64,000 bases of DNA from Fulvivirga imtechensis AK7 (GCF_000331535.1 NZ_AMZN01000027.1:1-64000); one strand, 5' to 3'. Counted from the stretch's first letter, positions 1-8,992 are shown. Notes: generated by a model from the sequence alone, not told the origin. Translations and numbers: made by a program.

Positions 1-3
1 CCG

Positions 4-24
4 TGGTCTGTGGCTCACAGACCA
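4..24. repeat. Perfect 9-bp stem hairpin
   Basis: TGGTCTGTG (4-12) and CACAGACCA (16-24) pair perfectly around a three-base loop GCT. There is no T-run on either side. It may be the end of a repeat or a terminator of a gene lying to the left of the window. Confidence 0.6.
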
Positions 25-105
25 TAAACAATTGCCGTGCGGTGGTTTCCTAAGCCTGCCAGGACTAGGAAACCTGGGTATTCTGTCAATGCTTCCGAAC
101 GTTAA

Positions 106-136
106 GCTTTACCAAACTTTAGAAGTTTAGTAAAGC
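106..136. repeat. Imperfect palindrome, 14-bp arms
   Basis: GCTTTACCAAACTT (106-119) pairs with AAGTTTAGTAAAGC (123-136) with one mismatch and a TAG loop. A related stretch GGAAGTTTAGTAAAACC is seen near 48715-48732, so this is probably a degenerate dispersed repeat rather than a dedicated regulator site. Confidence 0.5.
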
Positions 137-286
137 ACCCCCAAAGCTCTCTGAGGCCTCTGCTCCTTCTCCGTTTTTCTCTGTGGTAAAACAACTACTC
201 TCATTTCCCATTTACTCAAATCTCCTGCTATGCACGAATCCTCTCGTGAACCTTCCAAAGGTTTCAGATTTCAGATTTCCTATTTC

Positions 287-310
287 AAAATGACCATAAA
301 TGGGGATTGA
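287..310 (+). promoter_or_regulatory. 24-base motif shared with the region upstream of the last effector
   Basis: AAAATGACCATAAAT followed by GGGGATTGA lies about 70 bases before the first eCIS gene. The same 24 bases with a single mismatch occur at 33871-33894, about 62 bases before the DUF4157 gene at 33956. That both copies sit at similar distances upstream of CIS genes on the same strand suggests a shared control element. No protein that binds it can be named. Confidence 0.45.
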
Positions 311-379
311 AATCGCTTCGAAAAGGCAGGAACTTGCATGAATAGAATCTATCGCAAATCATAAGCGAAAAAAATATCA

Positions 380-988
380 ATGCTACATACGGCACTACAA
401 TTTCTTACGGCAGAGCTCAACAACTATCTCAAGTTGCGAACAGGCGATCTTGATGAAAACAGGGTGTTCATCACCAATGTGGCTACAGAGAGCGGTGGTG
501 TGGTTATCCCGGACATGTCATTGGGGATGTCGCTGATCAATATCGAGGAAGAAAGAGTATTTAAAGATCAGCAAACCACATTTGTCAACAACGAGGGCCG
601 GACAGAACATATTAATCCCGAGATAAAGCTTAATCTATACATACTCATCTCAGCTAATTTTCAGGATAAGCAAAGCGATTCATCGGAAGATGATTATGTG
701 GAAGGACTCAAGCAGCTTTCTTATGTGATCTCATTTTTTCAGAGCAAGAATGTATTCACCATGGAGAACTCTCCGGCCCTGGCAGAACGGGATCCGTCCA
801 TCAAAAAGCTGATCGTGGAGTTGTACTCCTACTCTTTTGAACAGCTTTATAACTTCTGGAGCGTGCTGGGTACCAAGTACCTGCCTTCGGTCTTGTACAA
901 AGTGCGACTGCTCAGATTTCAGGAGCAGGCTGTTCAGCAGAGCAATTTACCTATTGAAAAGATTAAAATTAACTCCTTTGGCAGGTAG
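380..988 (+). CDS. DUF4255 / Pvc16-like tail cap (terminator) protein of the eCIS
   Basis: This 202-aa protein matches the DUF4255 (Pvc16 N-terminal domain) family over nearly its whole length: an N-terminal helix (LQFLTAELNNYLKLRTG), then a beta-rich core with a VIPDMSLGMSLINIEEER stretch and a C-terminal half with LYNFWSVLGTKYLPSVLYKVRL. In Afp/PVC particles the Pvc16 protein caps the distal end of the tube and sheath after polymerisation. It is the first gene of a long plus-strand operon and is followed after 3 bases by the next gene. The start ATG at 380 gives the normal N-terminus of the family. The family assignment is firm; the cap role follows from the characterised homologs. Confidence 0.88.
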   Translation: MLHTALQFLTAELNNYLKLRTGDLDENRVFITNVATESGGVVIPDMSLGMSLINIEEERVFKDQQTTFVNNEGRTEHINPEIKLNLYILISANFQDKQSDSSEDDYVEGLKQLSYVISFFQSKNVFTMENSPALAERDPSIKKLIVELYSYSFEQLYNFWSVLGTKYLPSVLYKVRLLRFQEQAVQQSNLPIEKIKINSFGR

Positions 989-991
989 GCT

Positions 992-2122
992 ATGAATCTG
1001 TTATACACACGACTATTTAACCTGAGCATTCGGCACGACTACTACAAGGATGGGTTGGCCAAGGGGGTGAGCCTGCTGCCTTCGGCTGATACAGTCAGGC
1101 TATTAAAAGGTGGAAAAATGTTGTTTAAGAATATCCCGAAAGGCATAACAGTGCTTTACAGGACTGAGGATGATGAAACTACCCCTTTTGTGGATCTCGG
1201 TAAAGATGTAAGACTCACTTTTGAGTTGTCACTGTCTAATAAAAATCAGTTTCTGAACATAACAGACCTCGATGAATCTCCAACCAGGAAATATTCATCA
1301 TCAAATATTCTGTACTTTAAAAATGACCCCGCCTCCGCTTCTACTGATTCGGGTGCCCCGGAGGAACTTAGCTTCGAACTACTCGATTTTATACAGGGAA
1401 GGCTGTTTACCTATAGTTTTAGCCTGAGTGGTTCGCCTGCGCAGGTGCTATTCCGGGTATACAATGAAGATAACACGCTGGTGCCCATAGGTAAAGAGGT
1501 AGACGGCACACCATGGAGTACCACCCTTACGCTCGACAAACTAAGCAATGATACCTACAGCCAGCAGATAGACCTGCGAGACCAGCCTAAGGGAAGGTAT
1601 AAAATCACCATCAGAAACACAGCCGATACTACTACGCTTCACGAGAAAGAAGTATATCTCGATGAGGAAATGGCGGGGAAGAATATCAATGGTATAGTAG
1701 ATATTATCTACGATACTGCCGGGGATCACATTTACGATGATACTGAAGAATACGCGATACAATTCAACCGGAAAAGGTCATTCTGGAAGTACCTGGTGGT
1801 CAATAAAAGCAATACCCATGATTTTAATGCTGATACTTTCAGTATCGATGACGCGGGTTCGGCAACAGGGCCCTATGTAGTCAATACCTTTTCCGTTTTG
1901 GGCAGCGTACCGAGTGCAGATGTAAAAGTGAGCGGATTGGATACCATCGTTTTCCGGTCCAATGCGGAAATACCTTTTTATGAAATACCCAAAGTCAGTT
2001 TAGAGCTAAAAAAAAATGCGCTAACAAGCCCGGTTTTAGGCGATTTGCCCAACCCGCTTCACAGCGGTGTGGTCAAGGAAGAAGCTGGAGCCTTAGCCTC
2101 TGAAATCTATGTTTTTATTTAA
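992..2122 (+). CDS. Unknown eCIS-associated 376-aa protein, possible cap adaptor
   Basis: I do not recognise a named domain. The protein is beta-rich and acidic, with no signal peptide or membrane segment. Residues about 1-90 resemble a small beta sandwich (RLFNLSIRHDYYKDG near the start), residues about 120-230 another immunoglobulin-like unit (KGRYKITIRN), and the tail ends in LASEIYVFI. It sits 3 bases after the DUF4255 gene and 17 before the first sheath gene, so it is co-transcribed with the structural genes. Bacteroidota eCIS such as AlgoCIS have an additional cap-region protein, so a cap adaptor is the best guess; a sheath or baseplate accessory is also possible. Confidence 0.7.
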   Translation: MNLLYTRLFNLSIRHDYYKDGLAKGVSLLPSADTVRLLKGGKMLFKNIPKGITVLYRTEDDETTPFVDLGKDVRLTFELSLSNKNQFLNITDLDESPTRKYSSSNILYFKNDPASASTDSGAPEELSFELLDFIQGRLFTYSFSLSGSPAQVLFRVYNEDNTLVPIGKEVDGTPWSTTLTLDKLSNDTYSQQIDLRDQPKGRYKITIRNTADTTTLHEKEVYLDEEMAGKNINGIVDIIYDTAGDHIYDDTEEYAIQFNRKRSFWKYLVVNKSNTHDFNADTFSIDDAGSATGPYVVNTFSVLGSVPSADVKVSGLDTIVFRSNAEIPFYEIPKVSLELKKNALTSPVLGDLPNPLHSGVVKEEAGALASEIYVFI

Positions 2123-2139
2123 ATAAACAATAAAGTACT

Positions 2140-3855
2140 ATGGCAAATTATAAAACCCCGGGAGTATATGTAGAGGAGATATCCACCCTGCCGGCTTCAG
2201 TAGCTCCTGTGGCTACGGCCATCCCAGCTTTTGTCGGATATACGGAGCTACGTCCCACTGATAAACCGGTAAGAATCACCTCGTTGTTGGAATATCGAGA
2301 GAAATTTGGTGTCAGCAGAGCTGAAAACTTTCAGATCACTTTGACTGTAAATGCAACCGATCCTACCGTTACCGATATAGCCATTGCCGACCCGGCCGGA
2401 GGCTTGTCAAAGTATATCCTTTACTACCAGTTGCAAATGTATTTTAGGAATGGCGGGGGACCCTGCTACATCGTATCGGTGGATGAATACCAGGAAGATG
2501 GCAGCTTTGACAAAGCGAAGATGCTGACTGCCATAGGCCAGTTGAAAGAGGAGGATGAGCCGACCATTCTGGTAGTGCCCGAGGCGGTGCTTTTGACTAA
2601 TGCGGCAGATAGAGCAGAGATCAACAATGCACTGCTGGACCAATGCAACAAGCTACAGGATCGTGTCGCCATTATGGACGTACTGGCTAATCCCGCAAAC
2701 ACTGTTCTGCAGGATGCAGCCGCTTTCAGAAATAATGATGTAGGTATGAGCTATCTGAAATATGGAGCCGCCTACTATCCCAGGCTGAAAACTACGCTCG
2801 TCCGCTACTACGATGAAGATACACTGGTGATCACCGACAACAGGGGAGGTGCAGGGTCCGGTGCTTTCCATAACTTTTCTTTGAGCATACTTCCCCTGGG
2901 AGAAGAATATGCCATGGGTAAGATCGTCATCACCAATAATGCCAATATCGATGGTGATATCTTTACCATCGGTACCGATACCTACACCGAAGGAACAGAC
3001 TTTACCAAAGGCACCAGCAAGAACAAAACTGCTGCCGCACTGGCTGCTGCTATTACAGCAGCAGGGAGCGCGGGCTACGAGGTGGCCGATCAATCAGGAA
3101 ATACAATTCTGATCAAAGCCACTGCCAAAGGTGCTCCCGGAGCATTACCATTTACCTACAACAACAACGGAACCGGAGATGGTGCCACATTATCCGGAAC
3201 TACACTGGAAATTGTAGCTGCGAATACCAGCCTGTACAATGACATCAGGAAAAAGCTCAACTCTACCTATACCCTCGAACTGTATCCCGGAGCGACTATG
3301 GCGGGGATATATGCCAGAGTGGATAGAGATCGGGGTGTTTGGAAGGCTCCTGCCAATGTGAGTGTCAATGGTATCTATGAACCGGCTGTATTAGTTACTC
3401 CCGCGCAACAAGCCGACCTGAATGTGGACGCTACCTCTGGTAAGTCTATCAATGTTATCAGGCCTTTCGCAGGTAAAGGTACTCTGGTATGGGGTGCGCG
3501 AACCCTTGCCGGAAACGACAACGAGTGGCGCTATGTGCCGGTAAGAAGATTCTTCAATTTTATGGAAGAGTCTATCAAAAAAGCAACAGAGCCTTCTGTA
3601 TTTGAACCCAACACACAGGCCACATGGACCAGGCTAAAAGCCATGATCGAAAATTTCCTTACTCAGTTGTGGAGTGCGGGTGCTTTGGCAGGCGCTACCC
3701 CTCAGCAGGCCTTTTTTGTAAACGTTGGCTTAGGCAAAACCATGACTGCCCTGGACATCCTGGAAGGCAGGTTGAACATTGAAGTTGGTGTGGCGGCTGT
3801 AAGGCCGGCAGAGTTCATCATACTGAAATTCTCTCATAAGCTACAAGAATCATAA
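2140..3855 (+). CDS. Contractile sheath protein 1 (phage tail sheath family), with an inserted domain
   Basis: The 571-aa product is a phage tail sheath protein (Afp2/Pvc2 type). The N-terminus TPGVYVEEISTLPASV and the C-terminal sheath fold with NDNEWRYVPVRRFFNF and RPAEFIILKFSHKLQES are hallmarks. Sheath subunits polymerise around the tube and contract to drive it out. The next gene is a close paralog of 470 aa; the extra length here is an insertion at residues about 233-367, a Gly/Ala/Thr-rich beta module (IDGDIFTIGTDTYTEGTDF) of a kind seen in phage surface proteins, probably decorating the outside of the sheath. Confidence 0.95.
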   Translation: MANYKTPGVYVEEISTLPASVAPVATAIPAFVGYTELRPTDKPVRITSLLEYREKFGVSRAENFQITLTVNATDPTVTDIAIADPAGGLSKYILYYQLQMYFRNGGGPCYIVSVDEYQEDGSFDKAKMLTAIGQLKEEDEPTILVVPEAVLLTNAADRAEINNALLDQCNKLQDRVAIMDVLANPANTVLQDAAAFRNNDVGMSYLKYGAAYYPRLKTTLVRYYDEDTLVITDNRGGAGSGAFHNFSLSILPLGEEYAMGKIVITNNANIDGDIFTIGTDTYTEGTDFTKGTSKNKTAAALAAAITAAGSAGYEVADQSGNTILIKATAKGAPGALPFTYNNNGTGDGATLSGTTLEIVAANTSLYNDIRKKLNSTYTLELYPGATMAGIYARVDRDRGVWKAPANVSVNGIYEPAVLVTPAQQADLNVDATSGKSINVIRPFAGKGTLVWGARTLAGNDNEWRYVPVRRFFNFMEESIKKATEPSVFEPNTQATWTRLKAMIENFLTQLWSAGALAGATPQQAFFVNVGLGKTMTALDILEGRLNIEVGVAAVRPAEFIILKFSHKLQES

Positions 3856-3873
3856 AATTTAAAATATACGATT

Positions 3874-5286
3874 ATGTTACCACCAAAAACCCCCGGGGTC
3901 TATATAGAGGAAATATCCACCTTACCGGCATCGATAGCCAGTGTTGAAACAGCTATTCCGGCATTCATTGGCTATACTGAAGATGCTACTTTGCTCAATA
4001 CCCCGACCAGAATTACGTCTTTACTGGAATACATCGATAAGTTCGGAGGGGCGCCTCCTCAGGAGTTTGACCTCACTCTCAATGACATATACACGGACGG
4101 AGAACTGACCTCCAGAACATTCACGGTAGCTGATCCTACCCCAAGTATATTCAAGCTGTACCACAGCCTGGAGCTGTATTTTAACAATGGAGGTGGACCA
4201 TGCTATATTGTGTCAGTAGGCGCCTACTCGGGAGGTGCAGTAGCCGTAGGTACCGAAGACCCGAAGGCCGGGCTGTTAGGAGGTATTGCGGCCACCGAAA
4301 AGGTAGATGAACCGACATTGTATGTATTCCCTGATGCCATTAGCCTCAATGATGAGGTAGAATACGGCTCGGTGGTAAAAGCCGCACTTGACATGTGTAA
4401 CACCCTGCAGGACAGGTTCACTATTTGTGATGTATACGATAATGAAGCTACGACAGCGATAACCGACTTTAGAGGCGAGCTTGGGATGGATTACCTGAAA
4501 TATGGCGCTGCTTATTATCCATCATTGAAAACCAGTCTGAATTACCTGACGGATAATGCTAATTCTAATATTACACATAACATCACCATCAACGGCACCG
4601 CCCCTGTTCCGGCTCCCACCAACCATACAGGTACATTGGCAGCGGTGGAGTCTGCCGATCAGGTGATCTATCGCGGTTTTGTTGCTGAACTAAAGAAAAA
4701 ATACCTCACGCTTCCAGCCTCAGGCGCTATTGCGGGGGTATATGCCAAAGTGGATGCCAACAGAGGCGTGTGGAAAGCACCAGCTAACGTTAGCCTTAAC
4801 TCTGTGACCGCGCCCACGGTAAAAGTAACGCATGAGGAGCAGGCGGGATTGAATGTGGATGCTACAACAGGCAAATCGATTAATGTGATCCGCTCTTTTT
4901 CGGGAAAAGGCATATTGGTGTGGGGCGCGCGTACGCTGGCTGGCAATGACAACGAGTGGCGGTATGTACCCGTCCGCAGACTGTACATCACGGTAGAGGA
5001 ATCAGTGAAAAAGGCTACCGAGTTTGTGGTTTTTGAACCCAACACCGCTACTACGTGGGTGAGGGTGAAAGCCATGATCGAAAACTATCTTACTGGCCTG
5101 TGGCGCGATGGCGCACTGGCTGGGGCTAAGCCTGAGCAGGCCTTCTTTGTAAAGGTGGGACTCGGTGAAACGATGACCGCACTGGACATTCTCGAGGGCA
5201 GAATGAATGTGGAGATTGGCCTGGCTGCAGTTCGTCCTGCAGAGTTTATCATACTGAAATTCTCTCATAAGCTTCAGGAATCATAA
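3874..5286 (+). CDS. Contractile sheath protein 2 (phage tail sheath family)
   Basis: This 470-aa protein is a second tail sheath subunit, paralogous to the preceding gene: TPGVYIEEISTLPASI at the N-terminus and the identical C-terminal RPAEFIILKFSHKLQES. It lacks most of the insertion domain of its partner. Multiple sheath proteins are normal in Afp/PVC particles, where one forms the bulk sheath and others the layers near the baseplate or cap. The gene follows its paralog by 18 bases; its TAA stop abuts a MITE-like repeat that separates it from the tube genes. Confidence 0.94.
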   Translation: MLPPKTPGVYIEEISTLPASIASVETAIPAFIGYTEDATLLNTPTRITSLLEYIDKFGGAPPQEFDLTLNDIYTDGELTSRTFTVADPTPSIFKLYHSLELYFNNGGGPCYIVSVGAYSGGAVAVGTEDPKAGLLGGIAATEKVDEPTLYVFPDAISLNDEVEYGSVVKAALDMCNTLQDRFTICDVYDNEATTAITDFRGELGMDYLKYGAAYYPSLKTSLNYLTDNANSNITHNITINGTAPVPAPTNHTGTLAAVESADQVIYRGFVAELKKKYLTLPASGAIAGVYAKVDANRGVWKAPANVSLNSVTAPTVKVTHEEQAGLNVDATTGKSINVIRSFSGKGILVWGARTLAGNDNEWRYVPVRRLYITVEESVKKATEFVVFEPNTATTWVRVKAMIENYLTGLWRDGALAGAKPEQAFFVKVGLGETMTALDILEGRMNVEIGLAAVRPAEFIILKFSHKLQES

Positions 5287-5418
5287 TTAGTGTCTCTAGG
5301 AAAACGTCAATGTCTGCGTTACGCTCGTTCCAAAAATGCTCGTGTACCTCAGTACATTCCGCTTTTTGGAACTTCACAAGCCTTGACCTAGACGCTTTCT
5401 TAAAGCCACTTCTAGTTT
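5287..5418. repeat. MITE-like palindromic repeat, copy 1, inside the eCIS operon
   Basis: The left end TTAGTGTCTCTAGGAAAACG starts immediately after the sheath stop codon. The interior folds back on itself (TTCCAAAAA against TTTTTGGAA around 5329-5370), and the right end CTTTCTTAAAGCCACTT matches the subterminal part of the copy at 44835. The interior is inverted relative to the copies at 44835 and 54234. No protein is encoded. As a hairpin between two structural genes it could reduce read-through or protect one side of a processed mRNA. Confidence 0.75.
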
Positions 5419-5455
5419 ACTAACAATTAAAACATCAACTAAAAATTAAATAATC

Positions 5456-5890
5456 ATGGCAGAAAGTTATCCCGTATCGGCATTCCATTTTCAGGTGGAA
5501 TGGGGTGGTACAAGAATCGGATTTACAGAAGTTTCAGGACTTACTGTGGAGTTGCAAACAATAGACTATAGAGAAGGAAACGCTAAAGAATATCAGGTCA
5601 CCAAAATGCCTGGTATACCACAATTTTCCAATATCACCCTCAAGCGTGGTATGTACCGGACGGACAATGAATTCTTCCAGTGGCTCAATACCGTGTCTTT
5701 AAACAATATAGAAAGAAGAGACATTACCGTGAGCCTGCTCAATGAGGAACATGATCCTATTACCGTATGGAAGATAAAAGCGGCATTTCCCACGAAAGTG
5801 GAAGGTCCCTCGCTCAACTCCACAGGAAACGAAGTGGCAGTAGAAACTATCGAATTGGCCCATGAGGGGTTGACCGTTGAATATATCTAA
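5456..5890 (+). CDS. Inner tube protein 1 (phage tail tube, Afp1/Pvc1-like)
   Basis: The 144-aa product is a T4 gp19-like tail tube protein: PVSAFHFQVEWGG at the N-terminus, GFTEVSGLTVELQTIDYREG, then LKRGMYRTDNEFFQWL and the C-terminal NEVAVETIELAHEGLTVEY. Such subunits stack as hexameric rings to form the rigid inner tube that is fired by the sheath and carries cargo in its lumen. It lies 37 bases after a repeat element and 3 bases before the second tube gene. Confidence 0.94.
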   Translation: MAESYPVSAFHFQVEWGGTRIGFTEVSGLTVELQTIDYREGNAKEYQVTKMPGIPQFSNITLKRGMYRTDNEFFQWLNTVSLNNIERRDITVSLLNEEHDPITVWKIKAAFPTKVEGPSLNSTGNEVAVETIELAHEGLTVEYI

Positions 5891-5893
5891 TCT

Positions 5894-6343
5894 ATGGCCA
5901 GCTACTATCCACCGGTTGCTTTTCATTTTCGGGTAGACATCGATGGGCTCACTACCGGAGACAAAGACATCAATTTTCAGGAGGTCTCCGGCCTGGATGC
6001 TACGGTAGGTGAGTATACCCACAACGAAGGGGGTGAGAACCGTTTCGTTCACCGGCTTCCCGACCGCGTCACCTACGATAAACTGGTGCTGAAGCGCGGC
6101 ATGCTTGTGGGCTCAGCGCTCATCGGCTGGTTCAGAGATGCGGTGGAATCCTTCAAGTTTGACCCGAAGGATGTTGTAGTCACTTTGCTTAATGCTGATC
6201 ACGAGCCGCTGGAGGCCTGGAATTTTGTGAAAGCCTATCCTGTAAAATGGTCCATCTCGGGATTCAATGCGCAGGGAAATGAAATAGTAGTGGAAACCAT
6301 AGAGCTGTCTTTTCAATACTTCACCCGCATGGAGGTGAACTAA
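5894..6343 (+). CDS. Inner tube protein 2 (phage tail tube, Afp5/Pvc5-like)
   Basis: The 149-aa product is a second gp19-like tube protein, with PPVAFHFRVDIDG, NFQEVSGLDATVGEYTHNEGG, VLKRGMLVGSALIGWF and NEIVVETIELSFQYFTRM in the expected order. It shares the family pattern with the preceding gene but is clearly diverged. In Afp/PVC particles the Afp5-type tube protein joins the main tube to the baseplate hub, which fits its place directly before the hub genes. Confidence 0.92.
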   Translation: MASYYPPVAFHFRVDIDGLTTGDKDINFQEVSGLDATVGEYTHNEGGENRFVHRLPDRVTYDKLVLKRGMLVGSALIGWFRDAVESFKFDPKDVVVTLLNADHEPLEAWNFVKAYPVKWSISGFNAQGNEIVVETIELSFQYFTRMEVN

Positions 6344-6355
6344 AAAACGGAAAAA

Positions 6356-6517
6356 ATGCCGATAGAGATCAAAGAGTTGGTAATACGCGCCACTGTGGAG
6401 CGTGAACAACCACAACAGAGTACAGCGCCCGCGGGAGCAAGCAGTGCGCAGGTCCGCGCGCTTAGAGACAGGATAGATGAACTAATGCAAATGATTAACG
6501 AAAGGAACGAAAGATAA
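6356..6517 (+). CDS. Small DUF5908-type eCIS protein (53 aa)
   Basis: A 53-codon frame starts at ATG 6356 and ends TAA 6515-6517, directly abutting the next start codon. It begins MPIEIKELVIRATVE, followed by a short Pro/Ala/Ser linker and a charged C-terminal helix (LRDRIDELMQMINERNER). This layout is that of the DUF5908 family found between the tube and LysM hub genes in Bacteroidota contractile systems. Its role is not known; a short conserved strand plus helix suggests a clip or stabiliser of a larger baseplate protein. Confidence 0.8.
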   Translation: MPIEIKELVIRATVEREQPQQSTAPAGASSAQVRALRDRIDELMQMINERNER

Positions 6518-7231
6518 ATGGGACTGCTTGACGGAAAACTTGCCAAAATGCTGATACTGTCATTTGCTACAGATGATGACGGTTTAATGAAGGGTATACC
6601 CGTGCCGTTTCCGGTGATGTACAACCCGGAGAAGTTTTCCAAAAGTGTCAGGACCAGGTATCAGCGAAGGCAGGTGCCCGGAGATGCCGGTGAAGAATTG
6701 TCATTCGAAGGTATTGAAGGTGATGAGATCAGCTTTGAATTCCTTTTTGATGCTACGGGTGGATCGATCAACTCTATCCAGGGTGAAGTAGCAAAGGCGC
6801 TGGATGGTGTAGATGTGCAAATAGAATTATTCCTGGCACTGACACACTCCCGGGACCCTAACGAGCACCAGCCCCCCAAGCTCACACTGGTTTGGGGCAC
6901 GTTTATTTTCGACTGCAGGCTGGTGAATGCCACCATTGATTACACGCTGTTTAACCCTTTGGGCCGGCCACTACGGGCAACGATAAATGCCACATTTAAA
7001 GGCGATGAGCCCAGGATACTACAGGCGGCTTTCGATAAGCTGTTTTCAGCAGATCTGACGCACGCACGAATTGTGAAAGAAGGCGAAACACTGCCCATGA
7101 TATCCAAGGACGTATATGGCGATCCGAAATATTACCTGGAGATAGCCAAGATCAATGGCTTAAAGAATTTTCGTAGCGTTCCCGCAGGTACCGAACTGAT
7201 ATTGCCACCAATAAACAAACAGGAGCAATGA
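6518..7231 (+). CDS. LysM-containing tube initiator / baseplate hub protein (Afp7/gp53-like)
   Basis: The 237-aa protein has an N-terminal tail-associated domain (VMYNPEKFSKSV, FEFLFDATGG, then VWGTFIFDCRLVNATIDYTLFNPLGRPLRA) and a C-terminal LysM module at residues about 183-232 (VKEGETLPMISKDVYGDPKYYLEIAKINGL). Proteins of this type sit between tube and spike in Afp/PVC and in T4-like baseplates, where the LysM is structural and packs on the hub. The last four bases overlap the start of the spike gene (ATGA), indicating coupled translation. Confidence 0.88.
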   Translation: MGLLDGKLAKMLILSFATDDDGLMKGIPVPFPVMYNPEKFSKSVRTRYQRRQVPGDAGEELSFEGIEGDEISFEFLFDATGGSINSIQGEVAKALDGVDVQIELFLALTHSRDPNEHQPPKLTLVWGTFIFDCRLVNATIDYTLFNPLGRPLRATINATFKGDEPRILQAAFDKLFSADLTHARIVKEGETLPMISKDVYGDPKYYLEIAKINGLKNFRSVPAGTELILPPINKQEQ

Positions 7232-8976
7232 TTTCAAGGAATATACACGATACCGTACTGGACGTAACCGCGTTTTCCATCTTTTCCAATGGCACCGAGT
7301 TGCCTGATAGCTTTGCTGTGGAGTCGCTGGCCGTTTCCAAGTCTACCAACAAGATTGCCAGCGCCCGGCTGGTTTTGCAGGATGGCAGTGTCGCAGCGGA
7401 GGATTTCCCTTCCAGCAATAAAGATGAATTTTTGCCCGGTAGTGAGATAGAAATAAAGCTCGGCTACAGAGATAGCCTCGAGACAATCTTTAAGGGGTTA
7501 GTCATTAAACATGGGATCAGAACCCGCGAGAGTGAACCCTCGCAACTCATCATCGAGCTGAAGGACGTAGCGGTGAAAATGACCATAGGCAGAAAGAACA
7601 GGTATTTCCAGGAGGTGACAGACAGCGATATTATTGAAGAAATACTGGGTGAATATGAAGTAGAGCCGGATGTGGAGTCTATGACGGTAACACATGCGGA
7701 GATGGTGCAATACTATTGTACTGACTGGGATTTCGTGGTAACTCGTGCGGAAGCCAATGGCAAGCTGGTGTTTGTGGATGATGGCGCCATCACCATCAAA
7801 GCTCCCGATCTGTCCACATCTCCGGTTCTCGATCTGGTGTATGGCCAGAATATCAAAGAATTTGACGGCAGCATGGATGCTCGAGACCAGTACAACAGCA
7901 TCAGCGGAACATCCTGGGACTATGCACAGCAGCAAGTCATTACCTCGGAAGGCACTGACCCTATGCTTACCGACATCGGAAACGTATCCGGCAGCGACCT
8001 GGCTGGGGTGATAGGCCTTGATGCATTACCTCAGCAACATGGCGGAAGGGTGAGCACAGAGGAGTTGCAGTCATTGTCCGATGCCCGGTTTACCCGGAGC
8101 CGGCTGGCCAAAGTGAGGGGCAGACTGCGCATACTGGGCTACGCTGAAGTAAAACCGGGTGATGTAGTGCAGTTGGGAGGCCTTGGAGATCGCTTTAACG
8201 GTGTGGCTTTTGTCTCCTCGGTAGGCCACCACTATGGTCTGGGCACCTCCTGGTATACTGATCTTGAAATTGGGCTTTCACAGGAATGGCTCATAGAAAA
8301 GTACGACAACGTGATGGCCAGGCCTTCAGCTTCTCTGCTGCCCGCCATTCAGGGACTGCACATAGGGGTGGTTACGGCCATTCATGATGATCCTGACGGT
8401 GAAGACCGGATACAGGTAAAGCTGCCAATCATAGATCCTGAAAATGAAGGTATATGGGCCAGAATAGCCAGCCTGGACGCGGGAGAAAACAGAGGCGCTT
8501 TTTTCCGGCCTGAGGTTGATGATGAGGTAGTAGTGGGTTTTATTAACGATGATCCCAGAGACGCGGTAGTGCTGGGGATGTTGCACAGCAGCGCCAAGCC
8601 GGCACCGATCACGGCCACGGAAGAGAACAGTGAAAAGGGCTTTATTACTAAAAGCGAGCTCAAGATACTGTTCAATGATGAAACCAAGATCATTACCATC
8701 ATCACTCCCAATGAAAATAAGGTAGAGCTAAGCGATGACGGAGGATCCATCACCTTGTCTGATGAGAATGGGAATAGCGTGTTGATGGATTCTTCGGGGA
8801 TCACCATAGAAAGTGCAGGAGATGTGAACATCAAGGCCAGTGGAGATATCAATGTGGAAGGTACGAATGTAAATAACAAGGCGTCCGCCAATGTAGTGTG
8901 TGAGGGAAGCTCGGGAGCGGAATTTAAATCCAGCGGAACGGCCAAGATCGAAGGGGCTTTGGTCCAGATTAACTAA
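7228..8976 (+). CDS. VgrG-like spike/hub protein (Afp8/Pvc8-like)
   Basis: This 582-aa protein has a gp27-like hub part (residues about 1-370), a gp5-like OB fold at about 379-455 (IGVVTAIHDDPDGEDRIQV, GAFFRPEVDDEVVVGFIND) and a repetitive C-terminal beta-helix (DVNIKASGDINVEG). It forms the trimeric central spike on which the tube is built and which pierces the target membrane. It overlaps the LysM hub gene by 4 bases, and the PAAR tip gene follows after 16. No extra enzymatic domain follows the beta-helix. Confidence 0.93.
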   Translation: MISRNIHDTVLDVTAFSIFSNGTELPDSFAVESLAVSKSTNKIASARLVLQDGSVAAEDFPSSNKDEFLPGSEIEIKLGYRDSLETIFKGLVIKHGIRTRESEPSQLIIELKDVAVKMTIGRKNRYFQEVTDSDIIEEILGEYEVEPDVESMTVTHAEMVQYYCTDWDFVVTRAEANGKLVFVDDGAITIKAPDLSTSPVLDLVYGQNIKEFDGSMDARDQYNSISGTSWDYAQQQVITSEGTDPMLTDIGNVSGSDLAGVIGLDALPQQHGGRVSTEELQSLSDARFTRSRLAKVRGRLRILGYAEVKPGDVVQLGGLGDRFNGVAFVSSVGHHYGLGTSWYTDLEIGLSQEWLIEKYDNVMARPSASLLPAIQGLHIGVVTAIHDDPDGEDRIQVKLPIIDPENEGIWARIASLDAGENRGAFFRPEVDDEVVVGFINDDPRDAVVLGMLHSSAKPAPITATEENSEKGFITKSELKILFNDETKIITIITPNENKVELSDDGGSITLSDENGNSVLMDSSGITIESAGDVNIKASGDINVEGTNVNNKASANVVCEGSSGAEFKSSGTAKIEGALVQIN

Positions 8977-8992
8977 TAAAAACAACAATAAA

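Larger units (their letters stand above)
1..379. other. Non-coding leader region upstream of the eCIS operon
   Basis: No convincing reading frame is visible here. The stretch holds a perfect hairpin at 4-24, an imperfect palindrome at 106-136 and, at 287-310, a motif that recurs upstream of the last effector gene. No clear Bacteroidota TTTG/TAnnTTTG promoter pair was found, so the operon promoter is not located; it is presumed to lie between about 250 and 370. Confidence 0.6.
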
